Assembly: GCA_916048095.2 (NCBI GenBank)
Contig: OU696583.1
Coordinates: 1 to 64,000 of the forward strand
Length of the DNA: 64,000 bases
Source of the DNA: Sacculina carcini
Taxonomy: Eukaryota; Arthropoda; Thecostraca; Sacculinidae
Direction: 5' to 3'
The notes below the pieces were generated by a model. It was not told where the DNA came from. It did no database searches and worked only from the letters and a program-made list of their open reading frames with translations. Below, in pieces: positions 1-12,991 of this stretch. How positions within the stretch are numbered: the first letter of the stretch is position 1; each line of letters begins with the position of its first letter. The translations under genes and the position numbers were made by a program.

Positions 1-2443
1 GGTTTATAGAGATGTTTCATTGTTTTGATAGTGTTACACCTCTGAATTACTACACACGAAGGACGGGTGTGAATTTGAGTAGTGTTGAGGGAAAAACATC
101 GTCAATAATTAAAACAAGAATTTACAAATTTGACTTTTCTATTGGTCGTTTTTCATCAATTTTCTTTGTGTTTGTTTCGTGTTTGAGTTCTGAATTATTC
201 CGAACGACGGGCAGCTTTAAATATGAGGCGGGTTTGTGGAAAAACATGTTTTCTAAATTGAAACATAAATTTTTACATTTAGACTTTTATATTAGCTAAA
301 ACTTTCCTTTGGGTTGTTTTTCTTTTTCAATTTGCACTAATTTTTTTATGAATTGAATATTAATTATATTTAATGAACTGTTTCCGCACGACGGGCGGGC
401 TTAAATGTATCTATAAAGAGTGGGTTTAAATGATAGCGAGGTATATGATATTTTGCTAGCAGTAAATATTCTAGCGATAAAAGTAGAATAGCTCTTAAGC
501 GAATGATTTTGGAGAATGATGTGAACCTTTAAATATATTTTGCGATCTGATGATATATGTATTAGGAATAATACGTAGCAGAATATAGATTGCATAATAT
601 AATATCGGCTGTAATATCAAGGGCTGTAATATCGGTGTAATCCAAAAAATAACAACTGTATGAATATGATGCATTAGTGGAAGCATTAACCGGGAATTAT
701 GAGATAATATGATAATGGTGTATAATTATATCGCATTATGCAACAAATGTGAATTTAGCTGCCTTACAGTTTGGTCCCGATACTATATTGGCGGGTTGAG
801 AGAAAAGTATTGGTGGGCCGCGTGTTTGGGACCCCTGGGGTAGATAATCTCAGTCTTCTGATTACACATTATGATCGCATCAGTATATTTTGTGATCACA
901 AACTATTAAGTTAAATCACCTCAGACTAGGCTGAGAGCGGTCAAGATTGAATGGTTGGGTTGGGTTGGGTAGGTTTGACTCAGGTTATATTGGGTTTTAA
1001 TGATAGCGGAAAATATATAAATTTTAACAATAAATATTATAGCGGTAAAAGTGAAATAGTACTTAAGCAAATGATATTGGGGAATGATGTTAAGTAATAG
1101 ATATAGTTTGGAAACATTCTGATGAAAAGATTTCATCATCTTTCATTGTTTGTTTCGTGTTTGTGTTCTGAATTATACCACACGACGGGCAGATTTATAT
1201 ATCAGGCGGGTTGAGGGATAATATTTGTCAAAATAAGAACAAAAATATTCACATTTAGACTTTTCTATTGGTTAAGATATTTATAGGTTACATTTTTTGG
1301 TTTTCAATTTGTATTCATTATATTTTATGGATTTGATATGAATTTTATTGTATGAATTGTTCCGCACGACGGGTGGGTTTAAAAAAGTGTTTTTAGATCA
1401 TTTTTTCAAATGGTTCATTTGAAAAAAGGTAATTTTTTTTTAAAATAAAAATGTTCCGCGGGCAGCAACTATAGACAATAGAACGTTCAATTTTCCCTGT
1501 AGAATTAATCCATACACAAAACCAATGGATTTGACTTCAAATATGAATTTTATTGTATGAATTGTTCCGCACGACGGGCGGGTTTAAAAAAAGTGTTTCC
1601 ATTTTTTAGTTCATTTTTTTCAAATGGTTCATTTAAAAAAAGTATTTTTTTAAAAATAAAAATGCTCCGCGGGCAGCAACAATAGACAATAGAACGTTCA
1701 ATTTACCCTGTAGAATTAATCCATACACAAAACCAATGGATTTGACTTCAAGATGCAGAACGGATCGTGTTCGAGTTCTGAATTATTCAGCACGACGGGC
1801 GGGTTTAAAAATGACTCAGGCGGACTGAGGGGAAATATTTTGTCAAAATAAAAATAATTCAACTTATAATTTTCAATTTATTAATATTTTTATGAGTGTA
1901 CCCTATTTCATTTTTATTTTTCCATATTTTTTTATGAATTGAATATGAATTTCATGTTATGAATTGCTCCGCACAACGGGCGGGTTTTAATGCTATATAT
2001 ATAAATAAAGAAGAAATTATCCGTCTGTCTGTGTATGTATGCTTGAATATGAGGTGACATAATTGCGCTGGTTCATGGTTCGCTGGTTCAATGATCAGGG
2101 GCTTGAAACGTAAACGAAGCGATGGCTCATTTTTATGAAATAAAAATGTCCCGCGGGCAGCAATAAAACGTTCAATTTCACCGTATAGAATGAATTCATA
2201 TACAAAACTAATGGATTTGACTTCAAGAACCAGAACGGATGGTGTTCGAGTTCTGAATTATTCCTCACGTCGGGCGGGTTTAAATATGAGGCGGGTTGAG
2301 TGAAAATATTTTGTCAAAATAAAATTAAAAATAATGAAATTTAGACTTTTTAATTGATTAAGGTTTTCATGAGTTTGCCTTATTTATTTTTAATTTGCAA
2401 TATTTTTATTAATTGTTCCGCACAACGGGCGGGTTTTAATGCT
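1..2443. repeat. Helitron-rich duplicated block, copy I
   Basis: AT-rich non-coding block punctuated every 150-400 bases by the motif CCGCACGACGGGCGGG, usually followed by a short T/A stretch and TGCTA(G). The same order of sequence recurs about 4.33 kb downstream (4,530-6,574) with small indels, in part at 12,985-13,645, and in part in the lamin intron near 42,040-42,790. Example: the stretch at 401-686 matches 4,733-5,018 and 12,981-13,272 almost base for base. Short open frames here are repeat shadows. No helicase or replication-initiator sequence is visible, so this is non-autonomous material. Confidence 0.7.
1994..2443 (+). mobile_element. Helitron-like family B, copy 1
   Basis: About 450 bp. 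Starts with TATATATAAATAAAGAAG, followed by GTCTGTCTGTG and a TATGCTTGAATATGAGG stretch, and ends with CCGCACAACGGGCGGGTTTT then AATGCTA. The 3' motif can fold (CCGC pairing with GCGG) about nine bases before the CTA(G) end, which is the Helitron 3' signature. Other copies lie at 6,114, 6,575, 7,026, 7,473 (truncated), 9,058 (mariner-split) and 12,473. It is followed within 4 bases by a family A element. Confidence 0.6.
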
Positions 2444-2446
2444 ATA

Positions 2447-4392
2447 TCTATATATATAAAAGAGATCCTCTGTGTGTGTGTGTGTCTGTGTGTGTGTGTG
2501 TTCGACCCTCCTTGGTCCATTTTCTATCAGCTATTATTCGGCCACCACTCAGCCTACCCGCTAACAATTTATACCATCACGTTGGAAATTTTCTTTTCTA
2601 CACTTTAGATTAAATTTTAAATTTCAAAAATGAAATCAAAAAAAGTTATAGCGGTGAAAAAACAAAATGAACCCTGAAAAATGCGAAAATTGTGGTCAAT
2701 GCTCTGCCATCTACTCCTCATAAACCGGAAATGGTACAGCCAAACAGATTATACCACTGTGTAGAGAATTTTCTGTTCTACAAGATAGGTTATAATTCAT
2801 ATCCAAAAATAGAACATAAAAGATGTAAACATGACAAAATTTCAATCTATATTCAAAATTATATTTATACTCCACGCGTCCGATTTTCTATACTTTTTTC
2901 TCTATGTATCAAAAACTAATTATCACACAACTAAATAAATAATACCATCATGCTGGGAATTTTGTTTGCTACAACACGGTATAATTTTTAATTTTCCAAA
3001 GTGTATTAAAAAAAAGTTACGGCGGTGTGAAGTCAAAATGACAAAGTCAAAAATGCAAAATTAGCACTGGAAACCGTGAATGTTTTGGTAAATATTCCCC
3101 TATCTATTCCTCATAAACCAGCAATGGTACAGCTATAAAAATTATACTATTGTGTAGATAATTTTGTGTTCTACAAGAAAAGTTATAATTTATACCCACA
3201 AATGATACAAAAAATGTGTAAAATTGGCAAAATTGTCAAATACATCCAAAATTACACTTGATCACCGGGCGCCTAAATTAATTCATTTTTCTACCTATTT
3301 CTCAGGAACTATTTGTCACACATTAAAATAAATTATATCATCGTGCTGGAAATTGTATTTTTTAAAATGCGGTATAATTCTTAATTTTCCAAAGTGTATC
3401 TGAAGGAAGTGACGGCGGTGTAAAGTCAAAAGGACATATTGCCAATTTGACAGCTATTATGCGCACTTGCGATTACACAGGAATATACTACTGTGTAGAA
3501 AATTTTGTGTTCTACAAGAAAAGGTGTAATTTATACCCACAAATGATACAAAAAACGTGTAAAATTGGCAAAATTCTCAAATACATCCAAAATTACACTT
3601 GAACACCGGGTGACTACAATTTATTCATTTTTATACCCATTTCTCAGGAACTATTTGTCATACATTAAAATTAATTATACCATCGTGCTAGAAATTTTGT
3701 TTCCTACAGTACGGTATACTTATTAATTTTCCAAAGTGTATCTGAAGGAAGTTACGCCGGTGTAAAGTCAAAATGTCATGTTGCCAATTTGACAGCTATT
3801 ATGCGTACTTGCGATTACACATGAATATACACTGATTAAATTTCACTGAAGTCCAATCACAATTTACGCACTTGCGATTACACAGGAATATACTACTGTG
3901 TAGAGAATTTTGTGTTCTACAAGATAAGCTATAATTTATACCCACAAATGATACAAAAAACGTGTAAAATTGGCAAAATTCTCAAATACATCCAAAATTA
4001 CACTTGAACACCGGGCGACTAAATTTCATTCATTTTTCTACTATTTCTCAGTAACTATTTGTTACACATAAAAATAAATTATACCATCGTTCTAGAAATC
4101 TTTTCTTCTACAATACGGTATAATTTGTAATTTTCCAAAGGAAGTTACGGCGGTGTAAAGTCAAAAGGACATATTGCCAATTTGACAGCTATTATGCGCA
4201 CTTGCGATTACACAGGAATATACACCGATTAAATTTCACTGAAGCCCAATCACAATTAAGAATGCATCATATTATCTCCAAGCATGGATGGTGTGGTTTT
4301 ATTGCGTACAGTTTAATTAATGCTACACTCTACTGAATATAAAGGCTTTATTGTCCTCAATAACGTTCCGCACGACGGGCGGGTAAAATGCT
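2447..4392 (+). mobile_element. Helitron-like family A, copy 1
   Basis: Begins TCTATATATATAAAAGAGAT, then CC and a TG microsatellite, and ends with CGCACGACGGGCGGG followed by TAAAATGCTA. A TC start and a hairpin-plus-CTA(G) end are the diagnostic Helitron termini. The interior holds about four diverged 340-400-bp tandem units, marked by GTTACGGCGGTGT-like sequence at about 3,014, 3,411, 3,751 and 4,145. There is no coding capacity. The sister copy at 9,504-11,441 shares the same internal layout. Confidence 0.6.
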
Positions 4393-4529
4393 ATTGGGAA
4401 CAAAGTAAACTACTGAATTTAACTGTGTAATTTAATTGGTTTAATTTCAAGTTGCATAAGCATAAGTTGCATAAGGATATGGGTTGCAATGCCAACTTAT
4501 GCTGTTTTAGCGGAAGCATTAACCTGGAA

Positions 4530-6574
4530 TTATAGAGATGACAGAAGGTTGCATTGTTTTGATAGTGTTGTGGAAAAACATGTTTTCTAAATTGAAACAT
4601 AAATTTCACATTTAGACTTTTAGATTAGCTATAACTTTCCTGTGGGTTTGTTTTTCTTTTTCAATTTGCACTAATTTTTTTATGAATTGAATATTAATTA
4701 TATTTTATGAACTGTTCCGCACGACGGGCGAATTAAATGTATCTATAAAGAGTGGGTTTAAATGATAGCGAGGTATATGATATTTTGCTAGCAGTAAATA
4801 TTCTAGCGATAAAAGTAGAATAGCTCTTAAGCAAATGATTTTGGAGAATGATGTGAACCTTTAAATATATTTTGCGATCTGATGATATATGTATTAGGAA
4901 TAATACGTAGCAGAATATAGATTGCATAATATAATATCGGCTGTAATATCAAGGGCTGCATTATCGATGTAATCCAAAAAATAACAACTGTATGAATATG
5001 ATGCATTAGTGGAAGCATTAACCGGGAATTATGAGATAATATGATAATGGTGTAAAATTATATCGCATTATGCAACAAATGTGAATTTAGCTACCTTACA
5101 GTTTGGTCCCGATACTATATTGGCGGGTTGAGAGAAAAGTATTGGTGGGCCGCGTGTTTGGGACCCCTGGGGTAGATAATCTCAGTCTTCTGATTACAAA
5201 TTATGATCGCAATCAGTATATTTTGTGATCACAAACTAATAAGTTAAATCACCTCAGACTAGGCTGAGAGCGGTCAAGATTGAATGGTTGGGTTGGGTTG
5301 GGTAGCTTTGACTCAGGTTATATTGGGTTTTAATGATAGCGGAAAATATATAAATTTTAACAATAAATATTATAGCGGTAAAAGTGAAATAGTACTTAAG
5401 CAAATGATATTGGGGAATGATGTTAAGTAATAAATATAGTTTGGAAACAGTCTGATGAAAAGATTTCATCATCTTTCATTGTTTGTTTCGTGTTTGTGTT
5501 CTGAATTATACCACACGACGGGCAGATTTATATATCAGGCGGGTTGAGGGATAATATTTGTTAAAATAAGAACAAAAATATTCACATTTAGACTTTTCTA
5601 TTGGTTAAGATATTTATAGGTTACATTTTTTGCTTTTCAATTTTTATTCATTATATTTTATGGATTTGATATGAATTTTATTGTATGAATTGTTCCGCAC
5701 GACGGGTGGGTTTAAAAAAGTGTTTTTAGATCATTTTTTCAAATGGTTCATTTAAAAAAAGGTTTTTTTTTATAAATAAAAATGTTCCGCGGGCAGCAAC
5801 TATAGACAATAGAACGTTCAATTTACCCTGTAGAATTAATCCATACACAAAACCAATGGATTTGACTTCAAGATGCAAAACGGATCGTGTTCGAGTTCTG
5901 AATTATTCAGCACGACGGGCGGGTTTAAAAATGACTCAGGCGGACTGAGGGGAAATATTGTGTCGAAATAAAAATAATTAAACTTATAATTTTCAATTGA
6001 TTAATATTTTTATGAGTGTACCCTATTTCATTTTTATTTTTCCATATTTTTTATGAATTGAATATGAATTTCATGTTATGAATTGCTCCGCACAACTGGC
6101 GGGTTTTAATGCTATATATATACATAAAGAAGAAATTATCTGTCTGTCTGTGTATGTATGCTTGAATATGAGGTGACATAATTGCGCTGGCTCATGGTTC
6201 GCTGGTTCAATTATCAGGGGCTTCAAACGCAAACGAAGCGATGGCTCATTTTTATGAAATAAAAATGTCCCGCGGGCAGCAATAAAACGTTCAATTTCAC
6301 CGTGTAGAATGAATTCATATACAAAACTAATGGATTTGACTTCAAGAACCAGAACGGATGGTGTTCGAGTTCTGAATTTTTCCTCACGTCGGGCGGGTTT
6401 AAATATGAGGCGGGTTGAGTGAAAATATTTTGTCAAAATAAAATTAAAAATAATGAAATTTAGACTTTTTAATTGATTAAGGTCTTCATGAGTTTGCCTT
6501 ATTTATTTTTAATTTGCAATATTTTTATGAATTGTTCCGCACAACGGGCGGGTTTAAATGCGGTTTTAATGCTA
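4530..6574. repeat. Helitron-rich duplicated block, copy II
   Basis: Second copy of the block at 1-2,443, offset by about 4,330 bases and shorter by about 200 bases, because one of two tandem units at 1,380-1,740 is absent here. It ends with family B copy 2 (about 6,114-6,574). The block's internal order is kept, so this is a segmental duplication rather than independent insertion of each piece. Confidence 0.7.
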
Positions 6575-7590
6575 TATATATACATAAAGAAGAAATTATC
6601 TGTCTGTCTGTGTATGTATGCTTGAATATGAGGTGACATAATTGCGCTGGTTCATGGTTCGCTGGTTCAATGATCAGGGGCTTCAAACGCAAACGAAGCG
6701 ATGGCTCATTTTTATTAAATAAAAATGTCCCGCGGGCAGCAATAAAACGTTCAATTTCACCGTGTAGAATGAATTCATATACAAAACTAATGGATTTGAC
6801 TTCAAGAACCAGAACGGATGGTGTTCGAGTTCTGAATTATTCCGCACGTCGGCCGGGTTTAAATATGAGGCGGGCTGAGTGAAAATATTTTGTCAAAATG
6901 TAAATTAAAAATAATGAAATTTAGACTTTTTAATTGATTAAGGTTTTTATGAGTTTGCCTTATTTATTTTTAATTTGCAATATTCTTATGAATTCTTCCG
7001 CACAACGGGCGGGTTTTAATGCTAGTATATACATAAAGAAGAAATTATCTGTCTGTCTGTGTATGTATGCTTGAATATGAGGTGACATAATTGCGCTGGT
7101 TCATGGTTCGCTGGTTCAATGATCAGGGGCTTGAAACGTAAACGAAGCGATGGCTCATTTTTATGAAATAAAAATGTCCCGCGGGCAGCAATAAAACGTT
7201 CAATTTCACCGTATAGAATGAATTCATATACAAAACTAATGGATTTGACTTCAAGAACCAGAACGGATGGTGTTCGAGTTCTGAATTATTCCTCACGTCG
7301 GGCGGGTTTAAATATGAGGCGGGTTGAGTGAAAATATTTTGTCAAAATAAAATTAAAAATAATGAAATTTAGACTTTTTAATTGATTAAGGTTTTCATGA
7401 GTTTGCCTTATTTATTTTTAATTTGCAATATTTTTATTAATTGTTCCGCACAACGGGCGGGTTTTAATGCTATATATATACATAAAGAAGAAATTATCTG
7501 TCTGTCTGTGTATGTATGCTTGAATATGAGGTGACATAATTGCGCTGGTTCATGGTTCGCTGCTTCAATGATCAGGGGCTTCAAACGCAT
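6114..7590 (+). mobile_element. Head-to-tail array of Helitron-like family B (copies 2-5)
   Basis: Four family B units in the same orientation with virtually no spacer: about 6,114-6,574, 6,575-7,025, 7,026-7,472 and a truncated unit 7,473-7,590. Each unit's 3' hairpin and TGCTA(G) is followed directly by the TATATA-CATAAAGAAG start of the next. At 7,021-7,025 the junction reads GCTAG then TATATACATAAAG. Tandem arrays of this type are known for Helitrons. The truncated copy breaks off into a short GTTATAGTATAGAGGATA-type repeat (about 7,600-7,690). Confidence 0.6.
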
Positions 7591-7736
7591 AATATCGGAT
7601 CTATATAGTTATGAATTGATATATATAGTTATAGTATAGAGGATAGTATAGAGGATATTATAGTTAGTTATAGTATAGAGGATATATATAGTTATGAATT
7701 GCTCCGCACAACGGGCGGGTTTTAATGCTATATATA

Positions 7737-9057
7737 CGAGGCATGTCTAAAAAGTATCCGACCTTAAGCCAGAATATATATTTCACACACCTGACAGGAT
7801 TTGGACCCTAATCCCCTTCAAAGTAGACACCTTGTGCTTGCACACACTTAGCCCACCGATCCTTCCACTGCTGGAAACAGCTCTTCTTTCGGAATGGTGT
7901 TCAGCGTCGCTGTCGCGTTCCGCATTATTTCTTCTCTAGTCTCAAAACGGGATCCTTTCAGTGGCGTCTTCAATTTTGGAAATACCCAGAAGTCGCAAGG
8001 AGCCATATCTGGAGAGTAGGGAGGATGGCGAACGACTGGAATTCCATGTTTGGTCAAGAAATGTTGGATCAAATGGGATGAGTGTGCAGGGGCGTTGTCG
8101 TGATGCAGTTGCCAATTTTTCGCCGTCCACATGTCTGGCCTTTTGCGCCGAACTGCGTCACGGAGACGCCGGAGAACATCTTGATAGTACTCCTTTTTCA
8201 CTGTTTGTCCTTCCGGTGCGTATTCGTGATGCACAATTCCACGGATATCAAAGAAGACAGTCAACATCACCTTCATTTTGCTTGGCATCTGTCGCGCTTT
8301 TTTCGGCTTTGGAGACTCGGGATGCTTCCATTGCGACGACTGTCTTTTTGTTTCTGGGTCGTACCCGTACACCCATGACTCATCTCCAGTTATCACGGTG
8401 TTCAGAAACTGAGGATCAGTGTTGGCAGTGTCCAGAAGGTCCTGTGCAGCTTGAAAACGGAGGTCCTTTTGTTCCGGCGACAACAAACTGGGCACAAATT
8501 TCGCAGCCACTCTGTGCATGTTCAAATCATCACGCAAAATTGCATATGCGGAATCTTCACTCACTCCAACCTCTTGGGCAATCTCTCGCACGGTCGAGCG
8601 ACGATCTGCCATCACCAAATTTCGCACCCTCTCAACAACAGCTGCACTCCGAGCAGTTTGGGGCCTGCCAGAACGCTGGTCACTCTCTGCTGATGCGCGG
8701 CCACTTTTGAATCGGTTGAACCACTCCTTAATTTGTGTTACACCCATTGCATCATCTCCAAACACCTGCTGAATCTTACGAGTTGTTTCGCTTTGGGAAT
8801 CACCAAGCTTTTGACAAAATTTGATGCAGTATCTTTGCTCAACACGTTCAGTCATCTTGAGAGAATCGGTAATCCGACAGACACGTTGCGTAGCACCTCA
8901 CTCAGCGACCGACAGGCAGCAACTTACGCGCTGGATGATGAAGAAATTCATGCATGCGCATGAAGGTGTCTTCCTTCACTGTGCGGAGTGGCGCCGCGCT
9001 ATCGTCTCTATTTCGCACGGGAAAAATTAAGGTCGGATACTTTTTAGACAGGCCTCG
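7737..9057 (-). mobile_element. mariner-family transposon, near-complete
   Basis: A 1,321-bp element flanked by TA on both sides (7,735-7,736 and 9,058-9,059). Terminal inverted repeats of about 28 bases, starting CGAGGC and containing GTCTAAAAAGTATCCGACCT, are nearly identical at the two ends. It carries one transposase gene on the minus strand. The insertion splits a family B Helitron-like copy exactly in its TATATA 5' end: that copy starts at about 7,725 and resumes at 9,058 with TATACATAAAGAAG. TA duplication, TIRs and a D,D34D transposase identify a Tc1/mariner element. Confidence 0.95.
7808..8855 (-). pseudogene. mariner transposase, one late frameshift
   Basis: Reading from ATG at 8,855 gives 335 residues: N-terminal paired-type helix-turn-helix region (about residues 5-110) and a DDE catalytic core. 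The metal-binding residues are all present: D158 in TGDESW, D253 in HHDNAPAH and D288 in SPDMAPCDF, with 34 residues between the last two (D34D, mariner type). The open frame stops at 7,848. However, the family's C-terminal sequence (QQWKDRW, KCVQAQG, YFEGD) follows in another frame and ends at a stop at 7,808-7,810. A single-base indel near 7,870-7,885 therefore breaks the last 30 or so residues. The rest of the frame is intact, which implies recent arrival. Whether the frameshifted protein works cannot be judged from sequence. Confidence 0.9.
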
Positions 9058-9503
9058 TATACATAAAGAAGAAATTATCTGTCTGTCTGTGTATGTATGC
9101 TTGAATATGAGGTGACATAATTGCGCTGGTTCATGGTTCGCTGGTTGAATGATCAGGGGCTTCAAACGCAAACGAAGCGATGGCTCATTTTTATGAAATA
9201 AAAATGTCCCGCGGGCAGCAATAAAACGTTCAATTTCACCGTGTAGAATGAATTCATATACAAAACTAATGGATTTGACTTCAAGAACCAGAACGGATGG
9301 TGTTCGAGTTCTGAATTATTCCTCACGTCGGGCGGGTTTAAATATGAGGCGGGCTGAGTGAAAATATTTTGTCAAAATAAAATTAAAAATAATGAAATTT
9401 AGACTTTTTAATTGATTAAGGTTTTCATGAGTTTGCCTTATTTATTTTTAATTTGCAATATTTTTATTAATTGTTCCGCACAACGGGCGGGTTTTAATGA
9501 TAG
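9058..9503 (+). mobile_element. Helitron-like family B, copy 6 (3' part, split by mariner)
   Basis: Continuation of the family B unit whose 5' tip lies at about 7,725-7,736, left of the mariner. It ends with the hairpin motif and TGATAG at 9,503, directly followed by the TC start of family A copy 2. The TGATAG end is a one-base variant of TGCTAG. Confidence 0.6.
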
Positions 9504-9524
9504 TCTATATATATAAAAGAGATC

Positions 9525-9593
<69 letters not shown>

Positions 9594-11441
9594 CACCATC
9601 CTTGGTCCATTTTCTATCAGCTAATACTCGGCGACCACTTGGCGTACCCGCTGAAAATTTATACCATCATGTTGGAAATTTTCTTGTCTACACTTAACAC
9701 TAAATTTTAAAATTTAAAAATTAAACCAAAAAAAGTTATTGCGGTGAAAAGACAAAATGAACCCTAAAAAATGCGAAAATTGTGGTCGATTTTCTGAAGA
9801 CTACTCCTCCTAAACCAGCAATGGTACAACTATACAAATTATACCACTGTGTATAAAATTTTATCTTCTACTCAACGCACTATAATTTATACCCAAAAAT
9901 TGAATATAAAACATGTAAATTGGAAAAAAATTCAATCTACATTCAAAATTTTATTTAAACTCCACGCGCCAAATTTTCTATACTTTTTTCTCTATTTCTC
10001 AAAAAATAATTATCACACATCTAAATAAATAATACCATCATGCTGGGAATTTTCTTTTCTACAACACAGTATAATTTTTAATTTTACAAAGTGTATTAAA
10101 AAAAGTTACGGCGGTGTGAAGTGTAAATGACAAAGTCAAAAAAGCAAAATTAGCACACAAAAACGTGAATATTTTGGTCAATATTCCGCTATCTATTCCT
10201 CATAAACCAGCAATGGTACAGCTATAAAAATTATACTATTGTGTAGATAATTTTGTGTTCTACAATAAAAGTTATAATTTATACCCACAAATGATACAAA
10301 AGACGTGTAAAATTGCCAAAATTATCAAATAGATCCAAAATTTCACTTGAACACCGGGTGATTAAAATTAATTCATTTTTCTACTATTTCTCAGTAACTA
10401 TCTGTCACACATTAAAATAAATTATACCATCGTGCTAGAAATTTTGTTTTCTACAATACGGTATAATTGTTAATTTTCCAAAGTGAACCTAAAGGAAGTC
10501 ACGGCGGTGTAAAGTCAAAATGTCATGTTGCCAATTTGACAGCTATTATGCGCACTTGCGATTACACAGGAATATACAACTGTGTAGATAATTTTTTGTT
10601 CTACAAGATGAGCTATAATTCATACCCACAAATGATACAAAAAACGTGTAAAATTGGCAAAATTCTCAAATACATCCAAAATTACACTTGAACACCGGGA
10701 GACTAAAATTAATTAATTTTTCTACTATTTCTCAGTAACTATTTGTTATACATGAAAATAAATTATACCATCGTGCTAGAAATTTTGTTTTCTACAATAC
10801 GGTATAATTTTTTTATTTTCCAAAGTGTATCTAAAGGAAGTTACGGCGGTGTAAAGCCAAAAGGACATATTGCCAATTTGACAGCTATTATGCGCACTTG
10901 CGATTACACAGGAATATACTACTGTGTAGATAATTTTGTGTTCTACAAGATAAACTATAATTTATACCCACAAATGATACAAAAAACGTGTAAAATTGGC
11001 AAAATTCTCATATAAATCCAAAATTACACTTGAACACCGGGCGAGTAAAATTTATTCATTTTTCTACTATTTCTCAGTCTCTATTTGTTGCACATAAAAA
11101 TAAATTATACCATCGTGCTAGAAATCTTGTTTTCTACAATACGGTATAATTTGTAATTTTCCAAAGTGTATCTGAAGGAAGTTACGGCGGTGTAAAGTCA
11201 AAAGCACATATTACCAATTTGACAGCTATTATACGCACTTGCGATTACACAGGAATATACACCGATTAATTTCACTGAAGCCCAATCACAATTAAGAATG
11301 CATCATATTAGCTCCAAGCATGGATGGTGTGGTTTTATTGGGTACAGTTTAATTAATGCTACACTATACTGAATAGAAAGGCTTTATTGTCCTCAATATT
11401 TACACATGAATTGTTCCGCCCGACAGGCGGGTAAAATACTA
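9504..11441 (+). mobile_element. Helitron-like family A, copy 2
   Basis: Begins TCTATATATATAAAAGAGAT at 9,504, followed by a pure TG run of about 60 bases (9,530-9,591). The interior has the same 340-400-bp repeated units as copy 1 (GTTACGGCGGTGT-like marks at about 10,107, 10,499, 10,839 and 11,181). It ends near 11,441 with CCGCCCGACAGGCGGG and TAAAATACTA, a diverged 3' end. Confidence 0.6.
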
Positions 11442-12472
11442 CTGGGAACAAAGTTAACTACTGAATTTTACTGTATAATTTAATTGGTTTAATTTCAAGT
11501 TGCATAAGCGTAAGTTGCATAAGGATATGGGTTGTAATATCATGCAATGCCAACTATATGAATATGCTGTTTTAGCAGACGCATAAATCTGGAATTATAG
11601 AGATGACAGAAGGTTTCATTGTTTTGATAGTGTTACACTTATGAATTACTACACACGAAGGATGGGTGTGAACTTGAGCAGTGTTGAGGAAAAAAACTTC
11701 GTCAATAATTAAAACAAGAATTTAGAAATTTATATTTTTCTATTGGATAAGCATTTTGCTTTTTGATTCATTATATCCTATTTATAGTTTCGCACGACGG
11801 GCGGGTTTAAATACGAGGCAGTTCGAGGGAAAATATTTTGCCACATCTAAAATAAAAACATTCACATTTAGACTTTTCCATTGGTCAATACTTTTTATGG
11901 GTTTACTTTTTCTTTTTTAATTTCTAATCATTTTATATTAATTCAATATTCATTTTACTTTATTTATTGCTCTGCACAAAGGGCGGGTTTTAATGCTAGA
12001 TGGTGATGTTGAGTTATAAATATATTTTGAAAACATTATGATAAAAAAAATTAGTCATTTTTCATTGTTTTGTGTCAGAGTTCTGAATTATTCAGCACGA
12101 CGGGCAGGTTTAAATATGAGGCGGTTTAAGCAAACTATTTTGTCAAAATAATATAAAAATATAGAAATTTAGACTTTTTATGGGTTTACTCTTTTCTTTA
12201 TTAATTCATATTTATTTTCGCTTATAAATTGAATACAAATTTAATGGTATGAATTGTTCCGCACGACGGGCCGGTTTATATGCTAGAATTTCCATTGTCT
12301 GTTATGTGTTTGTGTTCTGAATTATTCCGCACGACGGGCAGGTTTTGAGTTTTTATTGGTGAACGTATATACAGGTTAAATTTTTTGCTTTTTTATTTGT
12401 ATTCAGTTTATTTTATGGATTGAATATGAATTTTACTTTATTAATTGTTCCGCACGACGGGCGGGTTCAAAT
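11442..12472. repeat. Mixed Helitron-like fragments
   Basis: Non-coding, AT-rich. At least five copies of the CGCACGACGGGC hairpin motif or variants occur at irregular spacing, for example near 11,790, 12,097, 12,258, 12,330 and 12,457. The start resembles the beginning of block I and of 41,870-42,300. I see no gene. Confidence 0.5.
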
Positions 12473-12991
12473 CTATATATATATAAATATAAAAGAAATT
12501 ATATATAAATATAAAAGAAATTATCTGTCTGTCTGTGTGCGTGTATGCTTGAATACGAGGTGACCTAACTGCGCGGGCTCAATGGTATTGATCAGGGGCT
12601 TCAAACGTGAACGAAGCGATGGATCATGTTTATGAGATAATAATCTCCCGGGGCATCAACTGTAGACAATATAACGTTTAATTTCACCGTGTAAAACGAG
12701 TTCATATACAAAACTAACGGATTTGACTTCAAGGTCCAGAGCGGATGGTGTTCGAGTTCTGAATTATTCCACACGACGGGCAGGTTTAAATATGAGGCAG
12801 GTTCAGGGATAGTATTTTGTCAAAATAACAATACAAAATAATTAAATTTAGACTTTTCAATTGATTAGGATTTCTATGGATTTACTATAATCTATTTGCA
12901 ATATGTTGTTTTAATTTGCAATATGTTTACTAATTAAATATGAATTTAATTTTATTAATTGTTCCGCACAACGGGCGGGTTTAAATGCTAG
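12473..12991 (+). mobile_element. Helitron-like family B, copy 7
   Basis: Diverged family B copy: a duplicated TATATAAATATAAAAGAAAT start, then GTCTGTCTGTGTG and a TATGCTTGAATACGAGG stretch. It ends with CCGCACAACGGGCGGG and TTTAAATGCTAG at 12,991, the clearest CTAG terminus in the array. Confidence 0.55.

Noticed and set aside
7961..8710. 249-codon plus-strand frame
   Set aside because: Antisense shadow of the mariner transposase.
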